The notes under the pieces were generated by a model that saw only the letters and a program-made list of their open reading frames with translations, had not been told where the DNA came from and did no database searches. DNA of 54,351 bases from Actinomadura montaniterrae. Its GTDB lineage: Bacteria > Actinomycetota > Actinomycetes > Streptosporangiales > Streptosporangiaceae. How positions within the stretch are numbered: the stretch's first letter is position 1; every line of letters starts with the position of its first letter. Of this stretch, positions 41,844 through 50,526 are shown one piece after another. The translations under genes were made by a program, and so were the position numbers. The DNA is taken from assembly GCF_008923365.1 (NCBI RefSeq), contig NZ_WBMR01000044.1:1-54351 (forward strand), read 5' to 3'.

Positions 41844-44069
41844 TTGGCCACCTTCCTCTACCGGCTCGGCCGGTTCTCGTTCCGGCGCCGCCGGCTCGTC
41901 ACGCTGCTCTGGGTGGGGCTGCTCGTGCTCTTCGGCGTCGGCGCCGCGGTGCTCAAGGGGCCCACCTCCAACGACTTCTCGATGCCGGGCACCGAGTCCC
42001 AGCAGGCGATCGACCTGCTCAAGGACCGGATGCCGCAGGCGTCCGCGGACGGCGCCACCGCGCGGGTCGTGTTCGCCGCCCCCGATGGCAGGACCGTGAC
42101 CGACCCCGCCGGCAAGGCGGGCGTCGAGAAGGTCGTCGCCAAGCTCAAGGCGGCGCCGCAGGTCGCCTCCGTCGTCGACCCCTACCAGGCGAAGGCCGTC
42201 TCGCAGGACGGCAAGATCGCCTACACGCAGGTCACCTACAAGGTGCCCGCGATCGACGTCACCGACGCGGCGCGCGACGCGCTGACCGCCGCCGCCCAGC
42301 CGGGCAAGGACGCCGGGCTCCGGGTGGAGATGGGCGGCGACGCGACCGAGGCGATGCCCGAGCAGAGCGCCACCGAGGTGATCGGCGTCGCCGTCGCGGC
42401 GGTCGTGCTGATCATCACGTTCGGTTCGCTGATCGCCGCCGGGCTGCCGCTGCTGAACGCCATCCTCGGCGTCGGCATCGCGATGGCCGGAATCACCGCC
42501 GCGACCGGGCTCATCGACATGAGCTCGATGACCTCGACGCTCGCGCTGATGCTCGGCCTCGCGGTCGCGATCGACTACGCGCTGTTCATCGTCTCCCGGT
42601 ACCGGCACGAGCTGCGGGAGGGCCGCACCGGCGAGGAGGCCGCGGGACGCGCCGTCGGGACCGCCGGATCGGCGGTGGTGTTCGCCGGGCTGACCGTCGT
42701 CATCGCGCTGGCCGGCCTCGCCGTGGTGGACATCCCGATGCTCACCGAGATGGGATTCGCCGCCGCGTTCGCCGTGGTGATCGCGGTCCTCATCGCGCTC
42801 AGCCTGCTGCCCGCGCTGCTCGGCTTCGCCGGCCGCAAGGTCCTCGGCGGCGCGATCCCGTTCCTGCGCGGCGGCGTCTCGCGCCGCGGCCGCCCGCCGT
42901 TCGGCGAGCGGTGGGCCCGGTTCGTCGTCCGCCGGCCGCTGCCGGTCCTGCTGCTCGCCGTCGCCGGCCTCGGCGTGATCGCCGCCCCGGCGCTGGACCT
43001 GCGGCTCGGCATGCCCGGCGACGAGGCCGCCGCGCCCGCCACCACCCAGCGCCAGGCCTACGACCTGCTCGACAAGGGCTTCGGGCCCGGCTTCAACGGC
43101 CCGCTGATGGTCGTCGTCGACGGCGCGAACGCCCAGGCCGCCGGGCAGCGGTTCGCCGGGGAGATCCGGGCGCTGCCGGACGTGGTGACCGTGACGCCGC
43201 CGCAGGCGAGCCCGAAGGGCGACACCGCGGTGCTGACCGTCGTCCCGAAGAGCGGGCCGAGCTCGCAGCAGACCGAGGACCTCGTCTCGGCGATCCGCGA
43301 CAAGGCCGACGGGCTGAAGGCGCAGACCGGCGCCGGCGCGATGGTCACCGGCCGGACGGCCATGATGATCGACGTGTCGGCCAAGCTCTCCAGCGCCCTC
43401 GCGCCCTACCTCGGGCTCGTCGTCGGGCTCGCGTTCATCCTGCTGATGCTGGTGTTCCGGTCGCTGCTCGTGCCGCTGAAGGCCACGCTCGGCTTCCTGC
43501 TCACCGTCGCGGCCACCTTCGGCGCCGTCGTCGCGGTGTTCCAGTGGGGCTGGCTGTCCGGGCTGTTCGGGGTCGACACCACGGGCCCGATCATGAGCAT
43601 GATGCCGATCTTCATGATCGGCGTGGTGTTCGGGCTGGCGATGGACTACCAGGTCTTCCTCGTCACCCGGATGCGCGAGGAGCACGTGCACGGGGCGCCC
43701 CCGGGCGAGGCCGTCGTCACCGGCTTCCGGCACGGCGCCCGCGTCGTCACCGCCGCCGCGGTGATCATGATCGCGGTGTTCGCCGGGTTCCTGTCGTCGT
43801 CCGAGTCGATGATCAAGATGATGGGCTTCGCGCTGGCGGCCGGCGTCGCCTTCGACGCCTTCGTCGTCCGGATGACCATCGTCCCGGCGGTGATGGCGCT
43901 CGTCGGCCGGTCCGCCTGGTGGCTGCCGCGGTGGCTCGCCCGCATCCTGCCCAACGTGGACGTCGAAGGTGAGAGGCTTCGGCATCTGCTCCATGACGGG
44001 CACGGCGGCGCGGCCCCCGCGCCGCGCCCCGGCGAGGGCGAGCGCGAGCTCGACCCGGCCGTGACCTGA
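41844..44069 (+). CDS. MMPL/RND-superfamily transporter
   Basis: The 741-residue protein has two halves, each with a leading helix, an extracytoplasmic domain and a five-helix bundle. Conserved loops include GRTGEEAAGRAVGTAGSAVVFAGLTVV and the LAMDYQVFLVTRMREEH motif. It would export lipids or hydrophobic compounds using proton motive force. The TTG start at 41844 is the only one fitting the N-terminus (MATFLYRLGRFSFRRR). The C-terminal 35 residues are acidic/Pro-rich and cytoplasmic. A TetR gene upstream is the likely regulator; cargo is unknown. Confidence 0.93.
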   Translation: MATFLYRLGRFSFRRRRLVTLLWVGLLVLFGVGAAVLKGPTSNDFSMPGTESQQAIDLLKDRMPQASADGATARVVFAAPDGRTVTDPAGKAGVEKVVAKLKAAPQVASVVDPYQAKAVSQDGKIAYTQVTYKVPAIDVTDAARDALTAAAQPGKDAGLRVEMGGDATEAMPEQSATEVIGVAVAAVVLIITFGSLIAAGLPLLNAILGVGIAMAGITAATGLIDMSSMTSTLALMLGLAVAIDYALFIVSRYRHELREGRTGEEAAGRAVGTAGSAVVFAGLTVVIALAGLAVVDIPMLTEMGFAAAFAVVIAVLIALSLLPALLGFAGRKVLGGAIPFLRGGVSRRGRPPFGERWARFVVRRPLPVLLLAVAGLGVIAAPALDLRLGMPGDEAAAPATTQRQAYDLLDKGFGPGFNGPLMVVVDGANAQAAGQRFAGEIRALPDVVTVTPPQASPKGDTAVLTVVPKSGPSSQQTEDLVSAIRDKADGLKAQTGAGAMVTGRTAMMIDVSAKLSSALAPYLGLVVGLAFILLMLVFRSLLVPLKATLGFLLTVAATFGAVVAVFQWGWLSGLFGVDTTGPIMSMMPIFMIGVVFGLAMDYQVFLVTRMREEHVHGAPPGEAVVTGFRHGARVVTAAAVIMIAVFAGFLSSSESMIKMMGFALAAGVAFDAFVVRMTIVPAVMALVGRSAWWLPRWLARILPNVDVEGERLRHLLHDGHGGAAPAPRPGEGERELDPAVT

Positions 44070-44074
44070 TCCGG

Positions 44075-44113
44075 GGCCCGGGCCGTCCCTCCGCGCGGGG
44101 GACGGCCCGGGCC
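44075..44113 (+). terminator. Strong 15-bp stem-loop after the MMPL gene
   Basis: A perfect 15-bp GC stem (44075-44089 with 44099-44113) encloses a 9-base loop starting 6 bp past the stop. It probably ends the transcript ahead of the PAP2 gene. Confidence 0.7.
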
Positions 44114-44171
44114 GTCCCAGCAGCCGCCGCCGCGGCCGAGCGCGGCGGACCCGCCCGTCGAAGGACCGCAC

Positions 44172-44945
44172 ATGAGCCTCCTCGAACAGCCGTCCCGGCC
44201 GGTCTCGTCGTTCGCGCGGCTGCGCAGACCGGGAGGCCAGGGCGGCGGACGGCCGGGCGGGCGGCCGCGGGCGGTCCGCGAGCTGCTGCTGATCGCGGTG
44301 CTGTTCACCGTCTACAAGCTCGGGCGGCTGCTGGCCAACGACCGGGTGAGCGAGGCGTTCGGCAACGCGCACCGGATCTGGGACATCGAGCGGGCCCTCG
44401 ACCTGCCGAGCGAGCTGCACCTCCAGCACGGGCTGCTGCACAGCCAGTTCCTGATACACGTGGCCAACTGCTACTACGCCTACGTCCACTTCCCGGCGAT
44501 GGCGCTGTTCCTGCTCTGGATCTACCTGCGCAGGCCCGCGCACTACCGGTGGATCCGCCGGGTGCTGGTCGCGCTGACCGCCGGGGCGCTCGCGCTGCAC
44601 CTGCTCGTCCCGCTGGCGCCGCCCCGGATGCTCCCCGCCACCGGCCTGATCGACACCGCCGCCCGCTTCGGCCCCTCGGTGTACGGGTCGCCGCAGCACG
44701 ACACGATGGCCAACCAGTACGCGGCGATGCCGTCCCTGCACATCGGCTGGGCCGCGATCATCGCGATCGGTCTCATCGTCACGTGCCGGACGCGCTGGCG
44801 CTGGCTGTGGCTGCTGCACCCGATCGCGACCGTCGCCGTCGTCGTCAGCACCGCCAACCACTACTGGATGGACGGGATCGTCGTGCTGGCGCTGCTGGCC
44901 GTCGCCGTCCTGCTGCTGCGGCCACCCGTCCCCGAGACGTCCTAG
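44172..44945 (+). CDS. PAP2-superfamily membrane phosphatase
   Basis: The 257-residue protein has about six membrane helices after a basic N-terminus. The phosphatase signature appears as APPRML, QYAAMPSLHIGWA and TANHYWMDG. It resembles inositol-phosphoceramide or phosphatidylinositol-linked PAP2 enzymes that act on lipid phosphates. GAAGGA precedes ATG 44172. It follows the MMPL gene and converges with cphA 16 bp away. A joint lipid-processing role with MMPL is possible but only inferred. Confidence 0.9.
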   Translation: MSLLEQPSRPVSSFARLRRPGGQGGGRPGGRPRAVRELLLIAVLFTVYKLGRLLANDRVSEAFGNAHRIWDIERALDLPSELHLQHGLLHSQFLIHVANCYYAYVHFPAMALFLLWIYLRRPAHYRWIRRVLVALTAGALALHLLVPLAPPRMLPATGLIDTAARFGPSVYGSPQHDTMANQYAAMPSLHIGWAAIIAIGLIVTCRTRWRWLWLLHPIATVAVVVSTANHYWMDGIVVLALLAVAVLLLRPPVPETS

Positions 44946-44961
44946 TCCCGGGACGTCCCGG

Positions 44962-47619
44962 TCAGGGCGCCGCGGGCTCGGCGCCGAGGGTCTCGAGCAG
45001 CTCGACGACCGGCTCCAGCTTCTCGTACAGCAGCAGCACCGGCTCGCCGGGCCCGGCCATGTCCAGGGCCGAGGTCAGCGCCCCCTTGAGGTCGCCCGCC
45101 GGGTGGTGCAGCACGTCCGGGCGGCCCTCCCGCAGCCCCTGGACGATCAGCCGCGTCATCTCGCCGGAGCGGCGGCCCCGCAGGTCCTCGTCCTCGTAGA
45201 CGACGACGCGCCCGAACGCGCCCGCCACGGCCCGGGCCGTCTCGGCGACGAGCTCGTCGGACCGGTCGCCGGGCAGCGTCACAGCCGCGACGCCGCCCGC
45301 GCCCCAGCGCGCCCCGACGAACGCGCCGACCGCGGCGACCGCCGCCGGGTTGTGCGCGTAGTCCACCAGCACCGGGTTGTCGCCGACCTGGTACACGCAG
45401 CCGCGCCCCGGATTGCGGGTGTGCGGCTCGAACGTGCGCAGCGCCTCGGCGGTGACGTCCACCGGCACGCCCAGCGCGCGGGCGGCCGCCAGCGCGGCCA
45501 GCGCGTTCGCGACGACGTGCCCGGCGCGGCCGCCGAACGCGCCCGCGACCTCCTCCACCGGCAGCACCCGCGTGCGGCGCCCGCCGTGCGCCTCCGTCAG
45601 CCAGCCGTCCTCGACGCAGTACCCGGTGCCGCCGCCCTCCAGATGCCGGACCAGCACCGGCGCGTCCGCCGACATCGCGAAGTAGCACAGCTCCGGTTCG
45701 CGGCGCCGCACCGCGGGGCGCCCGGCCAGCCCCGCCGACGGCCCGTCCTCCGCGTTCAGCACCAGGCGGCCGCCGCGGCGGATCTCCTCGGCGACGAGGG
45801 CCTTGATGTCGGTCAGGTCGTCCAGCGACTCGGTGTCGTCCATGCCGAGGTGGTCGCGGGTGATGTTGGTGACGACCGCGACGTCGGCGCGGTCGTAGCC
45901 GAGGCCGCGCCGGACGATCCCGCCGCGCGCCGTCTCCAGCACCGCCGCCTCCACCGACCGGTCGCCCAGCACCATCTCCGCCGACCGCGGCCCGGACGCG
46001 TCCGACCGGTGCACGAGCCGGCCGCCCACGTACACGCCCTCGGTGCTCGTCATGCCGGTGCGGACGCCGTCCAGCTCCAGCATGTGCGCGATCATCCGGA
46101 CCGTGGTGGTCTTGCCGTTGGTGCCGGTCACCGACACCACCGGGACCCGCGACGGCGTCCCCGGCGGGTACATCAGGTCGACGATGTCGCCCGCCACGTC
46201 GCGGGGCTCGCCCTCGTACGGGGCCAGGTGCATGCGCAGCCCCGGGGCGGCGTTCACCTCCAGGATCCCGGCGGCGCCGCGCTCGGCGGGCAGCGGGGAG
46301 CCGATGTCGGGCAGCCGCAGGTCGATGCCGCACACGTCCATCCCGACGGTCGCGGCGGCCCGCACGCACATCGCGGCGACCTCGGGATGCACGTCGCCGG
46401 TGACGTCCCGGCTCGTCCCGCCGGTGGACAGGTTCGCGTTGCGGCGCAGCCGGACCGTCTCGCCGTCCGCGGGCACCGAGTCCGGGCCGTGGCCCTGCCG
46501 GGCCAGCAGCGCCAGCTCGGTCGCGCCGAGCGCGAGCCGGGTCAGCGGGCGGTCGTGGCCCTCGCCGCGCGCCGGGTCGGCGTTGACCCGCTCCACCAGC
46601 TCCGCGACCGTGGACGTCCCGTCCCCGGTGATCCGCGCGGCGGTCAGCTCGGCCGCCGCCGCGACCCGCCCGCCGACCACCAGCACCCGGTAGTCGCGGC
46701 CCGGGATGTAGGACTCGACGAGCACCCCGCACGCGTCGGCGCGGCCCTCCTCGCCCGCCGCCGACGTGAACGCCGCCACCACCTCCGGCGGCTCCGACAG
46801 CTCGATGTGCACGCCCTCGCCCTGGTGCCCCGACAGCGGCTTGACCACCACCGGCGCGCCGATCTCCCGCAGCGCCCGGAGCGCCTCCGCCGGCGACTGC
46901 GCCACCCGGCCCTCCGGGACCGGGACGCCCGCGTCCGCCAGCACCTTGTGCGCCAGCCGCTTGTCCGCGGCGATCTCCATCCCGATCGCGGACGTGCCGT
47001 CGGTCATCGCCGCCCACACCATCCGGTGGTGCCGCCCGTACCCGAGCCGCAGCAGGTTCAGATCGCCGACGCGGCGGACCGGCACGTCCCGCTCCCGGGC
47101 GGCGCGCGCCAGCGCGGCGGTGCTCACCCCGAGCCGGCTCTCCTCGTACGCCGCCGCGATCGGGGCGAGGCCCGGCGCGGGATCCGGCACCGTCCCGGAC
47201 AGCGCCGCGGTCACCGTCCGCACCGCCAGCTCGATCAGCCGCTCCACCACGTCCCCGCCGGACGGCTCGTCCCGCGGGCATTCGAGGATCAGCTCGTAGT
47301 CGCCGGGGCCGCCCGCGCGCACCGTCCGGCCGAAATAGACCTCCCGGCCGATCAGCCCGGACAGCTCCAGCGTCACGTGCTCGGTGACATGGCCGAAATA
47401 GGTGCCGCGGGCCATCGCCTCGAGCAGCCCGCCCGGCCGGCCCGCCGAGCAGTGGTGGGAGCGCAGCCCCGGCAGCGCCGCCACCAGCCGCTCGGCGAAA
47501 CCGGGATGGTCGGTCGTCTCGTGCCCGGTCAGGCCCTGCAGGTCCAGCCACGCGACGGCGACGGGACGGTTCAGATAGACGTTCGGGCCGCCGAGGCGGC
47601 GCACATGGTCCAACCGCAC
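44962..47619 (-). CDS. cphA: Cyanophycin synthetase
   Basis: The 885-residue enzyme builds multi-L-arginyl-poly-L-aspartate. An N-terminal domain is followed by an ATP-grasp domain (about 215-480: PVVVKPLSGHQGEGV, GILEVNAAPGLRMHL) that adds Asp. The C-terminal Mur-ligase-like domain (about 490-885: VTGTNGKTTTVRMIA, NITRDHLGMDD) adds Arg. GTG 47619 is preceded by GGAGGAG. It starts 2 bp after cphB, so the two are one operon. Confidence 0.95.
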   Translation of the reverse strand: MRLDHVRRLGGPNVYLNRPVAVAWLDLQGLTGHETTDHPGFAERLVAALPGLRSHHCSAGRPGGLLEAMARGTYFGHVTEHVTLELSGLIGREVYFGRTVRAGGPGDYELILECPRDEPSGGDVVERLIELAVRTVTAALSGTVPDPAPGLAPIAAAYEESRLGVSTAALARAARERDVPVRRVGDLNLLRLGYGRHHRMVWAAMTDGTSAIGMEIAADKRLAHKVLADAGVPVPEGRVAQSPAEALRALREIGAPVVVKPLSGHQGEGVHIELSEPPEVVAAFTSAAGEEGRADACGVLVESYIPGRDYRVLVVGGRVAAAAELTAARITGDGTSTVAELVERVNADPARGEGHDRPLTRLALGATELALLARQGHGPDSVPADGETVRLRRNANLSTGGTSRDVTGDVHPEVAAMCVRAAATVGMDVCGIDLRLPDIGSPLPAERGAAGILEVNAAPGLRMHLAPYEGEPRDVAGDIVDLMYPPGTPSRVPVVSVTGTNGKTTTVRMIAHMLELDGVRTGMTSTEGVYVGGRLVHRSDASGPRSAEMVLGDRSVEAAVLETARGGIVRRGLGYDRADVAVVTNITRDHLGMDDTESLDDLTDIKALVAEEIRRGGRLVLNAEDGPSAGLAGRPAVRRREPELCYFAMSADAPVLVRHLEGGGTGYCVEDGWLTEAHGGRRTRVLPVEEVAGAFGGRAGHVVANALAALAAARALGVPVDVTAEALRTFEPHTRNPGRGCVYQVGDNPVLVDYAHNPAAVAAVGAFVGARWGAGGVAAVTLPGDRSDELVAETARAVAGAFGRVVVYEDEDLRGRRSGEMTRLIVQGLREGRPDVLHHPAGDLKGALTSALDMAGPGEPVLLLYEKLEPVVELLETLGAEPAAP

Positions 47620-47621
47620 GG

Positions 47622-48455
47622 CTACTCCTCCCCGGGCCCGCGCATCGTGCCGATCGCCGGCAGCCGATCGTGCATCTGGAAGCAGCAGCCGGCGGGCAGC
47701 AGGTGCAGGGACACGTCGAACATCGCCATCGGCTCGTCGTCGGACGCGGCGTAGGCGACCGTCGACTGGCCCGCGTCGACGACCGTCACCACCCCGGTCC
47801 CGACCACCTGGAACTGCCCGTCGCCCACCACGATCGCGGTGTCCTCGTCGATCCCGACGCCGAGCAGCCGGGTGTCCAGCGCGATGCCGCTGAGCAGCCT
47901 CGGCAGCCGCCCCCGCTCGTTGAAATGCATGTCGATCAGCACGTTGTCCAGCAATGCCAGCCCCGGTCCCACCTTCACGCTGGACGCCGCGACCTCGTGG
48001 CCGTGGCCGCCGAGGATCATCCAGTGGCCCATCGCGGTCGCGCCGGCGCTCGTCCCGGCGATCACCAGGCCCTCCTGCTTCAGCCGGCGTTTGAGCAGCT
48101 CGTTGGTCCGCGACCCGACCAGGGTCCGGATCCGCGACTGGTCGCCGCCGCTGAACAGCACCCCGGTCGCCGCGTCCAGCGCGCGCAGCGTCGCGGCGTC
48201 GTCGGCGGCGGCGCGGCCGAGCAGCCGCAGCTCCCGCACCGACGGCACCCCGAGCCGCCCGAACACCGCGGTGTACTCCTCGGCGACCTCCTCGGGGACC
48301 TCCGTCGCGGTCGTCACGACGACGATCCGCGCGTCCTCCGCGCCGGCCAGCTCGACGAACGTCTCCAGGGGCCCGGAGCCGCAGGTCCGGTTCTCCGCCC
48401 CGCCAATGATCAGCAGCCGGCCCTTGCGTCCGGCGTCCCCGCTTCTCTCTTTCAC
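47622..48455 (-). CDS. cphB: Cyanophycinase
   Basis: The 277-residue serine peptidase of the S51 family has the nucleophile in AGTSAGATAMG and DMHFNERGRLPRLL. It cuts cyanophycin to beta-Asp-Arg dipeptides. The GTG start at 48455 lies 6 bases past a TAGTCG element, so the message may be leaderless. It precedes cphA, giving matched breakdown and synthesis in one unit. Confidence 0.95.
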   Translation of the reverse strand: MKERSGDAGRKGRLLIIGGAENRTCGSGPLETFVELAGAEDARIVVVTTATEVPEEVAEEYTAVFGRLGVPSVRELRLLGRAAADDAATLRALDAATGVLFSGGDQSRIRTLVGSRTNELLKRRLKQEGLVIAGTSAGATAMGHWMILGGHGHEVAASSVKVGPGLALLDNVLIDMHFNERGRLPRLLSGIALDTRLLGVGIDEDTAIVVGDGQFQVVGTGVVTVVDAGQSTVAYAASDDEPMAMFDVSLHLLPAGCCFQMHDRLPAIGTMRGPGEE

Positions 48456-48462
48456 ACCTACC

Positions 48463-48489
48463 GACTACCCTTGATCACTCCGGGTAGTC
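48463..48489. promoter_or_regulatory. Divergent cphBA/peptidase promoters within an inverted repeat
   Basis: GACTACCC (48463-48470) and GGGTAGTC (48482-48489) are perfect inverted arms 11 bp apart. On the plus strand TAGTCT (48485-48490) fits a -10 for the peptidase; the minus-strand equivalent is TAGTCG for cphB. The symmetry could reflect paired promoters, an operator, or both. Confidence 0.5.
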
Positions 48490-48507
48490 TCTCGTTCGCG
48501 AGGTGTC

Positions 48508-49680
48508 ATGGGAACGGCCGCGATCGACGGGAACGCGTTGCTGGCGGCGGCCGGGACGGGCCGCGACCGCTACCTGGCGCGGCTGGCCGCGCTGGTCGCC
48601 GCGGACAGCGGCACCGCCGACGTCCCGGGCGTCAACCGGGTCGCCCGCCTCGTCGCCGGGCACGCCCGCGAGTCCGGGCTCGACCCCGAGGAGCACCCGC
48701 TGCCGGACGGCCGGATCGCCGTCGTCGCCCGCCGCCGCGGCACCGGCCGCGCCAGGATCGTCCTGGCCGGCCACCTCGACACCGTGTTCCCCGCCGGGAC
48801 GGCCGCCGAGCGGCCCTTCCGGGTGGACGAGGCGCTCGGCCGCGCGCACGGCCCCGGCGTCTGCGACGACAAGGGCGGCCTCCTCGCCGGGATCGCCGCG
48901 GTCGAGACGCTGATCGCGCTCGGCGCCGAACGGTACGGGGAGATCGTCCTGGTCTGCTCGCCCGACGAGGAGACCGGCTCCCCGCTCGGCCGGGCCGTCC
49001 TCGAACGGGAGGCGCGCGGCGCCGCCGCGGCACTGTGCCTGGAGGGCGCCCGCGAGAACGGCGACCTGGTGTCCGCGCGCAGCGGCGTCACCGACCTGGA
49101 GATCGCGCTGCGGGGGCGGGCCGCGCACGCCGGCATCGAGCCGGAGCGCGGGGCGAACGCGGCGCTCGCCGCCGCGCGGCTGACCGTCGCGTGCCAGGCC
49201 CTGAACGGCACCCGTCCCGGCGTCACCGTCAACGTCGGCGTGCTGGCCGCCGGGTCCGCGCCGAACGTGGTGGCCGCCTCCGGGCGGCTGGTGGTGGACG
49301 TGCGGGGCGACAGGGCCGGGGCGTTCGACGCGGTGATCGCCGACATCCGCCGCCTCGCCCTCGACCACGGCGTGGAGGGCGTCACCGCCGAGGTCACCGA
49401 ACACGCCCCGATGCCGCCGTGGGAGCGTGGCGAGGCCACCGCCCGCCTCGCCGCCGAGGCCGTCCTCGCGGGGCGGACGGTCGGCGTCCCGGTCCGGGAC
49501 GCGGCCACCGGCGGCGGCGCCGACGCCAACCTGATCGCCGCGCTCGGCGTGCCCGTCCTGGACGGCCTCGGGCCCGTCGGCGGCTGCGACCACGCGCCGG
49601 GGGAGTGGCTCGACCTCGCGTCCGTCGTCCCGCGCACGGCGCTGCTCGCCGCGCTGATCGACCGCGTCGCGGGCGGCTGA
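48508..49680 (+). CDS. M20-family metallopeptidase (glutamate carboxypeptidase-like)
   Basis: The 390-residue protein has two-zinc M20 marks GHLDTVF, GVCDDKGG and CSPDEETGS, and a dimerisation domain (SGVTDLEIALRGRAAHAG). ATG 48508 follows GAGG. It resembles carboxypeptidase G2/ArgE relatives. It diverges from cphB and shares its promoter region, so it may hydrolyse beta-Asp-Arg, but isoaspartyl dipeptidases known to do this belong to other families. The role is therefore open. Confidence 0.9.
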   Translation: MGTAAIDGNALLAAAGTGRDRYLARLAALVAADSGTADVPGVNRVARLVAGHARESGLDPEEHPLPDGRIAVVARRRGTGRARIVLAGHLDTVFPAGTAAERPFRVDEALGRAHGPGVCDDKGGLLAGIAAVETLIALGAERYGEIVLVCSPDEETGSPLGRAVLEREARGAAAALCLEGARENGDLVSARSGVTDLEIALRGRAAHAGIEPERGANAALAAARLTVACQALNGTRPGVTVNVGVLAAGSAPNVVAASGRLVVDVRGDRAGAFDAVIADIRRLALDHGVEGVTAEVTEHAPMPPWERGEATARLAAEAVLAGRTVGVPVRDAATGGGADANLIAALGVPVLDGLGPVGGCDHAPGEWLDLASVVPRTALLAALIDRVAGG

Positions 49681-49745
49681 CCGGCGTCCCGATCCGGCTC
49701 CGCTCGCCCGCCGGCGCACCCCTCCCGCTGTGTCATGCTGGGCGG

Positions 49746-50426
49746 ATGAGCGGCAGCTCTGTTCCCCCGAGCGGGCCTCCCGGCCCGTCCCCCGCCCCGG
49801 CGCCCGCGCGCCGCCCGGCCGGGCCCGAGGCCGCGCTCGCCGCGGCGTCCGCGCACTACCTGCGGGGCGAGCCGATCGACATGTCCGCGCTGGCCGCCGA
49901 GCTGGGCGTCGGCCGCGCCACCCTCTACCGGTGGGTCGGCAGCCGCGAGCAGCTGCTCGGCACCGTCCTGGCGGAGATGACCGAGCGCACCTACCGGGTC
50001 GCCGCGCGCGGCGTGCGCGGCACCGGCCCGGAGCGGATCCTCACGGTGCTGGACCGGTTCATGCGGGCGGTGGTGGACGCCGCTCCGCTCAAGGCGTTCA
50101 CCGAGCGCGAGCCCCGGCTGTTCATCCGGCTCGCGACGATGCCGGGCACCATCGAGGACCGCGCGACCGAGCTGCTGACCCTCGAACTGCAGCGGGAGAT
50201 CGATCGCGGCGCGCTGGCGGTGCCGCTGCCGACACGGACGCTCGCGCAGGCCGTGGTCCGCATCGCCGACTCGTTCATGTACGCGCACTACCTGGGCGGG
50301 AACCGGCCGGAGATCGAGCAGGCCCTCGAGGTGGTGGAGCTGCTGCTGCGGCCCTGCCGGCACGACGCGCCCGCCGGCGCGGGTCGCCGGCCGCGGGACG
50401 GCGAGGGAATCTCCGAGCCCGTGTGA
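49746..50426 (+). CDS. TetR-family regulator (QsdR-like)
   Basis: The 226-residue protein opens with a Pro/Gly-rich tail of about 30 residues. The HTH reads MSALAAELGVGRATLYRWVGSREQLL, the pattern of QsdR-type TetR regulators. A CATGCT element six bases before the ATG suggests near-leaderless start. Its target is not clear; the preceding M20 gene lies 65 bp upstream in the same direction. Confidence 0.9.
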   Translation: MSGSSVPPSGPPGPSPAPAPARRPAGPEAALAAASAHYLRGEPIDMSALAAELGVGRATLYRWVGSREQLLGTVLAEMTERTYRVAARGVRGTGPERILTVLDRFMRAVVDAAPLKAFTEREPRLFIRLATMPGTIEDRATELLTLELQREIDRGALAVPLPTRTLAQAVVRIADSFMYAHYLGGNRPEIEQALEVVELLLRPCRHDAPAGAGRRPRDGEGISEPV

Positions 50427-50526
50427 GCGCTGAAGTTTTTAGCGGGAATGACTATTTCGTGGCATTCGTCCGCCGTGAGAGGCTGGAGATCATTGGACGC
50501 ACTGTCGAACGAGGGACGGCCGGGCC

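Noticed and set aside
41244..44861. A minus-strand open frame of about 1200 codons across tetR, MMPL and PAP2
   Set aside because: Composition is repetitive Asp/Arg/Gly/Gln without any fold, and the sense strand carries three recognised genes.
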